Translations under genes and position numbers: made by a program
Notes under the pieces: model-generated
Told to the model about the DNA's origin: nothing
Seen by the model: only the letters and a program-made list of their open reading frames with translations
Database searches by the model: none
NCBI GenBank assembly: GCA_947471745.1
Contig: CANJKZ010000922.1
Coordinates: forward strand, 1,701,001 to 1,765,000
Length of the DNA: 64,000 nt
Reading direction: 5' to 3'
From: Closterium sp. Naga37s-1
Lineage: Eukaryota; Streptophyta; Zygnematophyceae; Desmidiales; Closteriaceae
Shown here: piece after piece, positions 1 through 10,663 of the stretch
How the letters are laid out: every line of letters starts with the position of its first letter
Numbering within the stretch: the stretch's first letter is position 1

Positions 1-3000
1 AGGAGATCACCAAACCTGACCTGAAGACCACGAACATACTTCTCATGGCCAATCTCCAACACCCATCCTTAACCGACCTGCGAACCTCCACACCAAGGTA
101 CGTGGATACCTCACCAAGATCCTTCATTTGGTACTTGTCAGTAAGCACCTGCTTGACCTGACCGATCAGCTCCAAGCGTGGAGACACAAGCACGAGGTCA
201 TCCACATACACCAATACATACACAGGCTCTCCATCCACAAATCTGATGTACAGAGCCTCATTGCATGCAGTGCGATCAAACCCTGCTACAATCACGGTGG
301 TACCAATCTCCTTATTTCAGGCACGAGGCGCTTGCTTGAGCCTACAGAGAGCTTTGCTCAAGCGATACACTCTACCTGTACCATCATCAAATCCCTCAGG
401 CTGCCTCACATACACCTCCTCCTGAAAGACTGAGCATGATCAACATCCTCCTGTTGTACATGCCACCCTTTTACCGTGGCTTTTGCAAGAAGCACCTGAC
501 CTGAGGTGAGCTTGCCCAGAGGGACAAACCCTGATCATAATCCTTCTTCGGCTCCTGAGTGAAACCCTTAGCAACAAGTCGAACCTTGTGATGTACCACC
601 TTATCCTCCTGGTCAGTTTTCCAGCGGAAAACGTACTTGACCCCAGTGGCTTTCTTACCTAAAATTAATTCAAGCAGCTCTGGATCCCATACACCCATAG
701 TGCGCATAACATTCACCTCCTTCTCAGCGCCTGCCTTCCATGCAGGGCCCTCAGGGCCACGCAATGCCTCAGCGAGCGTGCGTCGGATATCACTGGTGCC
801 CACACCTGCTAGCGCAACACCCTCCACCTCCCTGGCCAAGCACATCATACCCTCAACCACACCAGCATCCCCCCCTACCTCCTCATCACCTGTACCGGAC
901 TGGATACTAAGCACCTGCAAACCCGTAACCGATGGTGGGGAGGTAGTCGCTGGTGACATAGGTGCACTCGTAGAGAGAGTGACAGAACGCTGATCAGAGG
1001 AGGAGGAAGAGGAAAAAGGCTGGGTAGCAGATCTTCGTTGAGATGCTACAGTGGGGAGGGCTGCTGCTGGACCGACACACTCTGTGGTGCCGGCGGTGGT
1101 GATGAAAGTGGCATATCAGCGTCATCAACCGCTGCTGAGGGTGGCGAGAGTGGAAGGGGGAGGAGCTGTGAAATCTCAACTCCATCTTGCAAAAGCTCCC
1201 CAAAGCCCTTGGCTTTGTCCCAATCCTTCCACATCACATTCTCAAGAAAGTCAACATCACGGGCAATGCGAATGCGCATGAGAGAAGGGTACAGCATGTG
1301 CCAACCCTTGCTCTCCATGTCCACCCCAACGCATACACACATGACTGCGCGTGCATCAAGCTTGCCACCCATCTCATGCCCATGCAACATGACACTTCCC
1401 AATAGAACCCCAAATCCGAGCCATACCCATATGCGGCGTCTGGCCGGACCACGCCTCCATTGGGGTGATGGAGGCAGGCAAAGCATTGTGGGTGAACCGG
1501 TTCTTAACCCACATGACCCACATCAATGCTTCACCCCACAAGCGAGCAGGGAGACCACTGTCGACCAACAATGTGCGGATCCCCTCTGCCATCGTCCTGT
1601 GTCACCTTTTCACCACCCCATTCTGTTGCGGTGGATCTGCGGCGATCAGCTGAGTTTTGATGCCAAACTCGGTCTTCCATGCTTTCACAGCTTCCCCCAA
1701 GAACCCGCCACCCCTGTCTGAGCGAACAACCTCCAGCTTCCGCCCACACTCCAACTCCACGTCCTTATGCCACTGGCGAAGGACTTTTGCGACTGTGGCC
1801 GATTCCTTGTTGGGGAGTGGGAATGACCAAACTTGTCTGGTGAAATCGTCAATGAGGCTGGAGACATATACCGCTCCTCCCAATGAAGGTGTGCATACTG
1901 GCCCCCACAAGTCATCCAAGGTGTGCATGAAGGTGTAGACCTCATCCAAAGGCCCAAGTGCCCGAGACGCCTCATGGGGAAACGAATTTCGAGCATACTT
2001 TCTTAATAAGCAAGGCTCACATGGAGAGCAATCAGTGCCCAACACACTGTTCCACCGAGCCATCTGTTGCAGTGTGGTGGGGGCGGTATGACCAAGGTGG
2101 CGGTGGGCAAGGGTCAATGGAGAAAATGAGGAGGAGGATCCAGCTGCAAGAGCACTGCCCCGTGGGCCCCGAGCAAGAGGAAGAGACATCCGTACCACCA
2201 TGGTCCCTTCCCCCCTCCTTTCCTCCAATAGCCAACACCCTCTCCCCCCGTTTGATAACACAACCCTTGCCCTCAAATGACACAATGACATCCCGAGAGG
2301 TGAGGTGTGGGACTGACAGCAGTCGCGTGTGCATCTCAGGCACAAGATGGACCTTTTGAATCCTCATCAGCTGACCTCCAGCACCAACCACTAGCACCTC
2401 TCCCATGCTAACAGCATTCACCACTCGTCCATCTCCCAATCTAACTCCGCGAATCTCAGGTAGCTCAAGCTTACTCGTGAAGTCTGATGCATAAGGAGTA
2501 AAGCTTTGGCTGGCTCCACTTTCAATCCACCACCCTTCTCGCGGCTGCTCCCCTCCTACTGCTACAACTGCCTCACCAACCGCTACCTCTGCCTTGTCAT
2601 CCTGCTCCTCCTCATCCGCCACATGTGCCTTGCCATTGGACCCACGACCCCCCCGCTATAGGAATGCCGGAATTCCTCCCTTAGGTCAGTGAGGGCATCA
2701 TTGCCATGCATGTCCCTCATCCTAACAGCCATGACACAACCCCCTAGGAGCCATGCCCTTGGACCCCCAAGGGAATTCAAGCACTCCTGCTTTGCCTTTT
2801 CCCTTACCCCTTCTGCCCGAGTTGGTGCTACTGCTATTACCGTTGCCTCCAAGATTTCCTCCCTTGTCCCAATTTCCCCTGCCGCTGCTACCCGCTTTCG
2901 TACCTGCTCCAAAAGTGGCTACACCATCCAATCTTGGTGTGGTACCAATCTGCATCTCCTCGCTCCTCAAAGGGTAAGCGGCTGGTCCTTGGTAAGCAAT

Positions 3001-3587
3001 GATGATTGGTTGATTAGTATCACCTTCAGCATCTCAAAGTGAGGAGGTAGTCCTTTGAGCACCCTCATCATCTACTCCTCAACCTCCTCCTTCCCCCCTG
3101 TCGCCAAGTACTTGAACCTCAAGTCATCGACACGCGCCTAGTATGCAGCCACCCCCTGTCCCTCTTTCAACTTTAATCAAGAGAGCTCCTTAGAAAGTGC
3201 AATCTGGTTGCACAAGCCTCGCTGAAGGTAGAACTCCCTCACACATGTGTATGCCACTGCCGTACTTGCAGGAACACGGGTGACCGCTCTTCCTCCACAA
3301 TGTGCAGGTGCACCGCCCAGCTCGGTCTTGCCGCCAAACTCCCGAACTATGTGAATCAGCTCATCCGGTACCAAGGCATTGCAGAATTGGGCAAATTCTT
3401 TGTGAATCCTCTTCTCCCACTTCATTCGTGCATCACCCAATGCAGGTCGCTCCTCCGATCCATCAAAATACCCCCACAGGCCGTGCGCCTCTACCAATTG
3501 TTCGAACCGGAAGCTCTAAGTCCAATAGTAGCTCCCGTCGAACTTCGGTGCACTCTCAAGCTTCCCGTCGCCTGAGTCATGATCCAT
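1..3587 (-). pseudogene. Copia-A gag-pol, decayed, cut by window edge
   Basis: Reading leftward from an ATG at 3587, the frame opens with Gag (MDHDSGDGKLESAPKFDGSYYW) and soon meets a stop at about 3520. Gag resumes at 3497-3177. Then follow a protease-like stretch (WWIESGASQSF, near 2530), a GAG-pre-integrase HHCC motif (HRHLGH, CEPCLLRKYA, near 2150-2000) and an integrase core (1990-1374). The reverse transcriptase N-terminus lies near 800-480, and the palm with YVLVYVDDLVL near 200. The copy is dead. The integrase motif GGEF reads GGGF, the catalytic Glu in the usual GVAER context is replaced (GVVKR, then a stop), and the Trp of LKQAPRAW is a TGA stop near 325. RNase H would lie left of position 1. 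No LTR or primer site was found upstream of gag, so its 5' end is unplaced. Confidence 0.85.
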
Positions 3588-3608
3588 TTGCGGCAGCGAC
3601 ACCGACGA

Positions 3609-4140
3609 TTAAATTTGAGGTGGTGATGGAGGCAACGGCGACGGCGGTGAAGACGACGTGGGAAGATTCACCTTTTCTTGGTGTTTGGAGCATAACTCCG
3701 CACTCGAACGTCCGAATGATGAACCGTTTGAATCAGCCAAATCCTCGTTCCATGCCCGTTCCAAGAATGTATTGCACTCTTGGAAGTTCCAATGAATCCT
3801 CGCCTGCATCTGAGCTGTCCTCTTAAACTCGTCGAAGTTGGCCGATTTTCCGTCGCCGAAGACTCGATCGTTTCTCCCGATTTTCTCCCGAGTCTAGAAT
3901 AGCAAGTGTTCAAGTTCAAGATTCTTGAACTACACTTCACAGAGGAACAAGGTAACCCATTTTGGAACACTCATCTATCGTCTTCCCTTTCGGCGCTCCG
4001 TCGTCGTAGATGACTCTCGCACCCGCGGCTCTCCTTGCAGATTCCTCACCCGCGTGCTCCAGATGCAATGGCTTGGGCGTTAGCTTGCCAGCGGTCGTTC
4101 CTATCTTAGCCCACTTCAATACGTGATTCTTGAAATGCTC
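3609..4140 (-). other. Possible exons of an unrecognised gene
   Basis: Two minus-strand open stretches do not look like retrotransposon protein. The one near 4140-3940 contains KLTPKPLHLEHAG and RVIYDDGAPKGKTIDE. The one near 3875-3609 contains ANFDEFKRTAQMQARIHW and then a Ser/Pro-rich tail. A GT-rich boundary follows the first stretch (GGTTACC after SKMG), so they could be exons of one gene, but no clear acceptor was proved. I do not recognise a family. They could be a captured host fragment, upstream sequence of Copia-A, or chance. The rest of 3588-4454 holds nothing I can call. Confidence 0.22.
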
Positions 4141-4454
4141 GCCATGGCGTTTGTGGTGGCGTTGCTACTGTTCTGTTATCCATGCCCCGTCGTGACTGTT
4201 TGAGACCTCAACAGCGTTTATGCATCGCTGCTAGTCTTTTCAGCGCGGTTACGCGACTCTTAGAGTATCGGTTATGCTCGCATGAAACGTTCAGAGGTTC
4301 TCCTAGAAATTGGCGGTTTGAAAACGCCAATGACGCATTCCACCATAACGGTGTTTGTGCTGTGATTCACCTGATGAAGGTCGTAACGCGTCTAGTGTTC
4401 TAGTGATCGTGCATGCGTCACATCGAGCCTCAGCCCTTCGCCAGGTTCATAGTC

Positions 4455-5662
4455 TCCCATTTTCCACTGGCCTCACTCCACCTCTCCTGTGTCCACCGAC
4501 AGACCAGTCTCAGCCACAGCTACTGCCTGGCTCCCCGCTGCCTGCTCCTACTCCTCACACTGAGGTGACTGAGTCCCTGACTGAGCGTCGTGAGCCTGAG
4601 ACTCGTGCTTCCACACCTTTTCGTGCTCGTCGTGTCGCCCGTCCTTGTCCTCCTGCTGTCCCAGGCACTTACATTATGACACTTAGTCCTTCCTCTGTTC
4701 CATAGCGTGTTGTCCTGCCTGAGCCCTCCCGCGTCCTCTCTTCTGCACGTTCCTAACCCTAAGTCTGACCTTGCTTGTGCGGCCAGCCCTAATGTCACTC
4801 GTCTCCTCGCTAATGTTGTCACTGTCCTTGGCTTTGAGTCTACTGCTGCGTTTGCCCTAGTCACTGAGCTAGTCGACTTTGCAGCTAGGAGTCGTCTCGA
4901 CTACGTCGCGAGTCTTGTTACTGAGACTGAGTCTGTCTGTCCTCCATCCGTCGGGGGTGAGCCTGCCCTTGGCAGTGACGTCCTTGAGGACAGGCAGTTT
5001 GAGCTTGAGTGTCTTGCAGCCATTTTACCTCGTTTCGCATCTATGCTACTTTGCCCTGAGGGAGACCCGGATGTACTGGCCATCCCGACCCCGCGCTCTT
5101 ACGATGAGGCGATTGAGGGTGAGTACTCCTCTCAGTGGCAGACAACCATAGACATAGAGATGGCTTCCTAGAAGTTCACAGGCACCTACGTTGACGAGGT
5201 TCCTCCTCCTGGGGCGAACATAGTCGATGGCATGTGGATCTTCAGAGTGAAGCGGCCGCCGGGTTCTCCACCTGCCTTCAAAGCGCGCTACGTTGCTCGA
5301 GGCTTCAGTCAGCGACAGGGGGTCGACTACTTCCAGACCTTCTCCCCCACCCCAAAGATGACTACTCTTCGGGTGTTGCTGCACGTTGCAGCACAGCCCG
5401 ACAACAAGCTGCATTCCCCCGACTTCTCCACAACTTTCTTGCAGGGCAGCCTTCACGAGGAGATCTGGCTGTGCCACCCACCTGGTTTCACTGGGATGTT
5501 TCCTGCTGGTACCCAGTGGAGCCTCCGGCGGCCAGTCTACGGTCTCCGCCAGGCGCCCCACGAGTGGCACGACACACTGAGGACTACACTTGCGGCTCTT
5601 GGGGTTTCTCCTTCCTCTGCAAACCCGTCGCTGTTTCTACGCACCGGCACTACCTTGCTGCC
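4455..5662 (+). pseudogene. Copia-C-i fragment: Pro-rich linker and RT fingers
   Basis: The fragment starts in the proline-rich linker between integrase and reverse transcriptase (LTPPLLCPPTDQSQP) and runs through a conserved acidic stretch (ALGSDVLEDRQ) into the RT N-terminus (MWIFRVKRPPGSPPAFKARY, then FSTTFLQGSLHEEIW and YGLRQAPHEWH). It carries stops near 4704 and 5169. It ends abruptly at LFLRTGTTLLP, just before the YVDD catalytic box, where Copia-B sequence begins. GCTGCC at 5657-5662 is shared by both partners, so the join is a 6-bp microhomology. No LTR, gag or integrase is attached on the left. It is a dead piece that cannot act alone. Confidence 0.85.
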
Positions 5663-7294
5663 CGACGTGCATGCAAGCCAAGTTCACCCGTTTCCCGTTC
5701 TCTAGTTCGGAGGCAACGGCTAAGGCACCACTTGATGAGGTGGTGATGGACGTGGTGGGCCCCTCATGGAGAACTTCATGTACAAGGATTGGAAGGCGGA
5801 GAATGAGGCGAAAATAGGCGTGCGGTTTGGGGAGGTGAAGAGTTCCGGGTTGGAGCATGTGGAGCTGCCTTTGGAGCTGAGCAGCGGCAGCACCACCACA
5901 AGGCAATCCTCCCTTGTGAATAGGGGAGAGGAGGCCAAGGATGCAGAGGAAGAAGAGGAGGAGGTGCAGCAAGTGAGCGAGCGTGCACCGACACTTCCTT
6001 CCCGCACTACGAGCACTCCACGGAACCGAGCCACACCGCAGCAACGCCAAGGCCTTCAAGTCCCTGCAGCTGAGGAGGAAGGAAGGGGGAAGAGGAGATT
6101 TCAACCCCCTAATAGGCTGACCTATGATGCACCGGGGAAGCCGGGCAAGACGGCCCTGGCCGGAGCGGCAATGATGGTCGGAGACGACGAGGAGAGTGAC
6201 TACGAGGAGTGTGCGTTCGCGTTCTTCTCTCCGGTGGAGATGCCGCGAGAACCAGCAACTCTCAAGGAGGCCTTGGAGAGTAGTGATGCTGAGGAGTGGA
6301 AGAAGGCCATGGAGAGTGAGCTGAAGAGCATCGAGGAGAACGACACGTTTGAATTGGTGGAGCTACCGGAGGGGCGTAAGGCGATTACGTCCAAGTGGCT
6401 TTTCAAGATCAAGTCGGATGCCGACGGCAAGATCGAGCGTTACAAGTCTAGGCTGGTGGCCAAGGGGTACCAGCAAAAGGAGAAGGTGGACTTCAAGGAG
6501 CTGTTTGCTCCTGTGGTGAAGCCGACGATGCTGCGAACCCTATTCGCGGGAGCCGCCATCAAAGGATGGGTGGTGAAGCAGATGGACATTGTAACGGCAT
6601 TCCTCAACGGCGTTCTAGAGGAAGAGATCTTCATGGCGCAGCCAGAGGGGTTTGATGATGGTAGTGGCAGAGTGTGGAAGCTGAGGAAGGCCCTCTATGG
6701 GCTGAAGCAGGCCCCTAGGCAATGGTACATGAAGCTGCGCAAAGTGTTGGAGGAGATCGGCTTCACTCCCTCAACGTCCGATCACTCCTTGTTCATGCTT
6801 GGCGAGGGGGAGCAGAGGAGCTTCATGGTGGTGTACGTGGACGACATCCTGATCTTCTCCCCCTCCTCTGACCTTGTGAAGGAGGTGATGCTGAAACTTC
6901 AAGACAAGTTCAAGTGCAAGTCCCTTGGGGACGTCAACTTCTACCTCGGGCTCCACATCGAACGTGACGTGGAGAAGCGGTGCATGCGGGTGCACCAACT
7001 GAAGTACCTGGAGGCGTTGGCTGCCAACTTTGGGCAGAGTGAAGGTCATGTGGCTACACCCTTTCCCTCTGGGTTCAAGTGTGTGAAGGGACCAGAGGAG
7101 GAGAGCGTGGGTGAAGAGGAGAGACGCCGATTTCACTCGTTGGTGGGCAGCCTCATGTACGCGGCGGTCAACACACGACCGGATGTCGCATTTGCTACCG
7201 GGCAGCTGGCAAGGGTTGTTCAATGCCCTAATGAGGAGCAGGTAGTAGCTGGAATGAGGGTGGCCAAGTATCTTGGCCAAACACCGACCGTTGG
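5657..7294 (+). pseudogene. Copia-B fragment: integrase stub, RT, deleted core
   Basis: The first 110 bases encode the end of the integrase zinc motif (CMQAKFTRFPF) and the start of the core (LDEVVMDVVGP). The sequence then jumps at about 5768 to MENFMYKDWKAENE, so almost the whole DDE core and its C-terminus are missing compared with Copia-B1. From 5766 a 519-codon frame stays open and carries RT: the linker, SKWLFKIKSDADGKIERYK, TAFLNGVLEEEIF, YGLKQAPRQWY, and the catalytic YVDDILIF at 6835-6858. It then continues to the start of RNase H (RPDVAFATGQLARVV). Copia-B sequence stops at about 7294 (PTVG) and runs into inverted Copia-C. The open frame is long because the loss is young, but no complete enzyme set remains. 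Confidence 0.85.
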
Positions 7295-8955
7295 TCAGCC
7301 AGAGACACCGCAACCGGCCGACTAAGCGGCGTGAGTGTGGTGCGGTCCCGAAAGAAGGAGCGAGACGCCCCAGAGTCAAGAGTGAAGGTGAGGGAGGCCG
7401 AAGCCGACGCGGTACCTGAGAGAGCAGACTCACCATTACCTGAGGACGCAGACACACCAGCACCTAGAGCAGCAGCGTCGTAAGCACCTAGGGCAGCAGC
7501 CTCACCAGTACCTAGAGCAGCAGTCTCAATGCCCGGATCGGGCTGGAAACACCGGTAACAGTCACCCTCATCACTAATAGACACAGCATACATGGCAGAG
7601 AGAATAGCATCAAAGTCCAGATCAAAGATGGCAACCCCCGCCCTAGACAGCTCGTCCCAGCGAGGGATCTCGGAGGCCTCCGGGAACTGGTGACGCCATG
7701 CGTCCGTCAGGCGGCCAAAGCAGCGCGGAGTGGGGTGCGCACCCCCACACTGCTCACCCGCACGGTCGCCGGTGCGCAGGACGTAGGTACACGGACCAAA
7801 ACCCCCACCCCGCTGGCGTGCAGTGTACCACTCACGGAGCTGCTGAGGGGACAGGGTCGCACGACCACGCTGCTGCTGCTGGCGCGAGCCACCACCGGAG
7901 CCACTCCTCTGCAAAGACCCGCGACCAGCTCCACCGCCACCCCCACCGCCTCCACCGCCTCCACTGCCTCCACTGCCGCCGCCGCCTCCACCGCCTCCTC
8001 CACCGCCGCCTCCTCCGCCACCTCCGCTACCACCGCCACCGCCGCCGCGGCCTCCGCCTCCACTGCCGCCACCGAACCCCCCACCCCCACCTCCACCTCC
8101 ACCGCTACCCCCACTCCCCCCACTGCCTCCACCTCCACCTCCACCGCCCGGTCCTCCAGCTCCCTTGCCCCCCTTGCCCTTGCCAGGGCGGCGTCTCCCG
8201 CTAGGGGCAGACACCGCACCGACCGACTCAAGACCAAGGAGGTCGGCCGAAGCAGCAGAGGCAACAGAGGGCAGCAGGGGGGAGGGAGAACACCCCTCAA
8301 AGATGGGGGTGCGCGGGTCACCTCGAGAGGCTCCTACAGCGACTATGCTCTTTTCTATCGCGAGGAGGGCGTTCTCGAGGAGGTCTACAGTGAGTGTGGT
8401 GGGACAGACTGAGAGAAAGTGGTCCCTGACTACTCGAAGGGAGTCAGGGAGGCGAGTGACTAGGAAGTACAGAGTGATGTACATGGGGGGGGGGTTCGCG
8501 GTGCAGAAGTCAGCAGGAAGTGCAGCGCGGTAGCGAGTGTCACTAGTGCGGAGGTGCGTAATGAGGTCAGCAACGGTGGGAAAAGAAGCAAGGTCAGGGA
8601 AGAGGTACGGCAGCATGAGACGGCTCAGTGCAGCAGTGGAAGGGGAGGAGTAGCGCGCGACTACAGCGGCGTACAAGGTCTGAGCACTCTTGTACTGACT
8701 AAAGTGCGCACGCTCGGAGGTAGGGAGGTGGCGACGCACAGCAAGACGTGCAGCAGCATCGCGCGTGGCCCACTGGGAGCGAACAGTGGCGTCAGCATCA
8801 GCAGCAGGGGCAGGGGAAGCGCCAGAGGTGAGGTCAAAGAGAGAGAGGCCGTCCGCCCTATCGCACTGTAAGAACAGCTGTAGGTCATCTACCCAGACCT
8901 CAAAGTCAATGGCCCGACCCTCAGCGTCAAAAGTGAGGACACTAGGGGTAGCCAT
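7295..8955 (-). pseudogene. Copia-C-ii gag and start of protease, truncated
   Basis: I choose the ATG at 8955 (MATPSVLTFDAEGRAIDFE) because all Copia-C gags start MASLNVLTFDAEGR or similar. The longer frame upstream is leader. Residues 1-210 are the UBN2-like Gag domain (LYFLVTRLPDSLRVVRDHF). Residues about 250-370 form a glycine tract with few other residues. A Cys/His-bearing region follows (CTYVLR, QCGGAHPTPRC), possibly a degenerate zinc finger. At about residue 520 the protease begins (FTLDSGASRSFFRD). The protein then diverges after SLADQ, which is the breakpoint to Copia-B sequence. Gag would form the virus-like particle in the cytoplasm. Here it is a remnant. Confidence 0.8.
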
Positions 8956-9015
8956 GACAGCAGTAGACCAGCAGTGCAAGGAGTAGGGGAAGAGCACGCA
9001 GTGACAGAGGGTCTG

Positions 9016-9900
9016 TGCTCACCGGACAGGGCTGCTCGGGCGGCTCGGCTGCAGGGCGGCTCGGCCGCTGGGCGGCTCGGCGGCTGGGCGGCTCGGCGGC
9101 TGGGCGGCTCGGCAGCTGGGCGGCTCGGCGGCTGGGCGGTCGGCTGCACGGCGGCTCGGCTGGTGGGCGGTCGGGCGGCTCGGCTGCAGCGCGGCTCGGC
9201 GGCGGGGCGGCTCGGCTGCTCTGCTGCTGGGCGGCTCGGCTGGGCCGCTGACGTAGGGCGGCGGGGCCGCTGTAGAGAAGCGGCGGGGCCGCAGTGAAGG
9301 GCGGCGGGGCCGCAACGAGAGAGGCGGCGGGGCCGCAGCGAGAGAAGCGGCGGGGCCGCGAAGTCGGGCGGCGGGGCCGCTGAGTAGGGTGGCGGGGCCG
9401 CAGTGAGAGGCGGGGGGGCCGCAGCGAGAGAGGCGGCGGGGCCGCGAAGACGGGCGGCGGGGCCGCTGAGACGGGTGGCGGGGCCGCAGTGAGTGGCGGC
9501 GGGGCCGCAGCGAGAGATGGCGGCGGGGCCGCGAAGACGGGCGGCGGGGCCGCAACGAGAGAGGCGGCGGGGCCGCAGAAAAGGGCGGCGACGGGCCGTA
9601 GGCGGCGCGAAGCCGCAGGTAAGGGCGGCGACGGGCCGGGGCGGCTCGAAGCCGCAGGTAGAGGCGGCGCGAAGCCGCGGGAAGGGCGGCGACGGGCCTG
9701 GGCGGCGCGAAGCCGCAGGTAGGGGCGGCGCGAAGCCGCCGGTGAGGGCGGCGCAAAGCCGCGGGTAAGGGCGGCGACGGGCCGGGAAAAGGGCGGCGCG
9801 CCGCAGCCGCTAGGGCGGCTCGACGCGACCGTAAGGGCGGCGCGACGGGCCGCTAGGTGCGACTCGACGGGCCGCTAAAAAAAAAAAGGCAGGCGCGACT
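9016..9900 (-). repeat. Copia-C-ii leader: GC-rich tandem array
   Basis: Almost pure G/C with short arrays: units of about 16-17 bp built on GGCGGCTCGGC at 9040-9240, units of roughly 24 bp built on GGCGGGGCCGC at 9250-9590, and longer units built on GGCGGCGCGAAGCCGC at 9590-9800. It fills the gap between primer site and gag. Frames are open on both strands only because stop codons are rare in such sequence. Confidence 0.85.
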
Positions 9901-9948
9901 CGAGGCGCGCTTCGGTGGGCCCAAGGAACAGTCCCTAGGAGGGGACCT

Positions 9949-9960
9949 GCTCTGATTCCA
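9949..9960 (-). promoter_or_regulatory. Primer-binding site, initiator tRNA-Met type
   Basis: The minus strand reads TGGAATCAGAGC directly next to the LTR end (ACA). It differs at one base from the usual plant Copia site TGGTATCAGAGC, which pairs with the 3' end of initiator tRNA-Met to start minus-strand DNA. Confidence 0.8.
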
Positions 9961-10093
9961 TGTGAGAATGAGAACGAGAATGAGTGAACTATGAAAATGA
10001 AGTGAGTACAAATATGAAACCCTAATTGGTTGTACCCCCTATGGGATACCCCACTATAGCCTACACAACAGCATAAGCTATAATGTTCTGACA
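9961..10093 (-). repeat. Copia-C-ii 5' LTR, 133 bp
   Basis: Minus strand starts TGTCAGAACATTATAG and ends TTCTCATTCTCACA. It aligns by eye with the LTRs of Copia-C-iii, C-iv and C-vi, including a shared block GTGGGGTA and a run of pyrimidine-rich TTCATTCTCGTTCT near the end. The TG..CA ends and the flanking primer site support it. Confidence 0.8.
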
Positions 10094-10480
10094 TCCCCCC
10101 CTGCCCCCTCAATTCCCTCTCGCGCTTCTCCCAACCCAACCCCACCACCGAAGTTGCTCCTCTACCAGCCCAACCACCTCTCTTGTTTGCTTATATCGCA
10201 GCCCCAGTCCATCCCCCCTCCCCCCGCCTAGCTTCCATTCACCTTTCCAGCCCAGACCCCTTCCCCTCAGGTCTCTCCACCCTCACGTAAGACATGGTCC
10301 GATGCATACCCTTGCAGCCCAATTCCCCCCCAGTCCCTCTAGGCGGCCAACTTGCTACGAGTGTCTGCTAACAGGCTGTCAGCGTCGCTGCTAACGGTGC
10401 ATTCATTTCATACTTCGTAAAGACTGAATCATACCGGTATTATAATCGCTTAGTGTATTACAGTAATCAGGCCATGGAAA
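10094..10480. other. Unassigned spacer, C-rich then AT-rich
   Basis: Pyrimidine-rich up to about 10350, then AT-rich. I see no gene, RNA or repeat boundary that I can support. Confidence 0.4.
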
Positions 10481-10483
10481 ACA

Positions 10484-10663
10484 TTTCGTCTGAAAAAACA
10501 GACAAAAGCTTCAACTTTCATCTGAAAAAATAAAACCAAAAAAAAATTCCCGTCTGAACGTCACACGAGAGGATTTTTTTTTTTTTTTTTTTCAGACAAG
10601 CCTAAATCCTAGCAAGAGCCCTGGCTGTAGAAAACATGCCTTAAGTGCCTCCAGACGAAACAA
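10484..10663. repeat. Possible small inverted-repeat element (MITE-like)
   Basis: TTTCGTCTG near 10485 faces CAGACGAAA near 10652, giving 9-bp inverted ends. Inside lie GTCTGAAAAAA and a 20-T run followed by CAGAC, which could fold back. No target duplication is clear and no protein is encoded. It may be just low-complexity A/T-rich sequence with a recurring GTCTGA word. Confidence 0.25.

Larger units (their letters stand above)
7295..10093 (-). mobile_element. Copia-C-ii, 5' half only (LTR, leader, gag)
   Basis: Read leftward: 5' LTR (10093-9961), initiator-Met primer site, GC-rich leader array, then gag. The element is cut in protease at 7295, where it meets Copia-B head to head. There is no 3' half or 3' LTR, so no target duplication can be tested. 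It shares with other Copia-C copies the very short LTR and the same order of parts, but its leader array has its own repeat units. It is non-functional. Confidence 0.85.

Noticed and set aside
1038-1721. 227-residue plus-strand frame
   Set aside because: Antisense shadow of the Copia-A integrase region. No domain.
7690-8412. Thr/Ala-rich plus-strand frame
   Set aside because: Antisense of the poly-Gly tract in Copia-C-ii gag.
9019-9756. Arg/Pro/Ala-rich frames on both strands
   Set aside because: GC-rich tandem repeats with few stop codons. Leader of Copia-C-ii.
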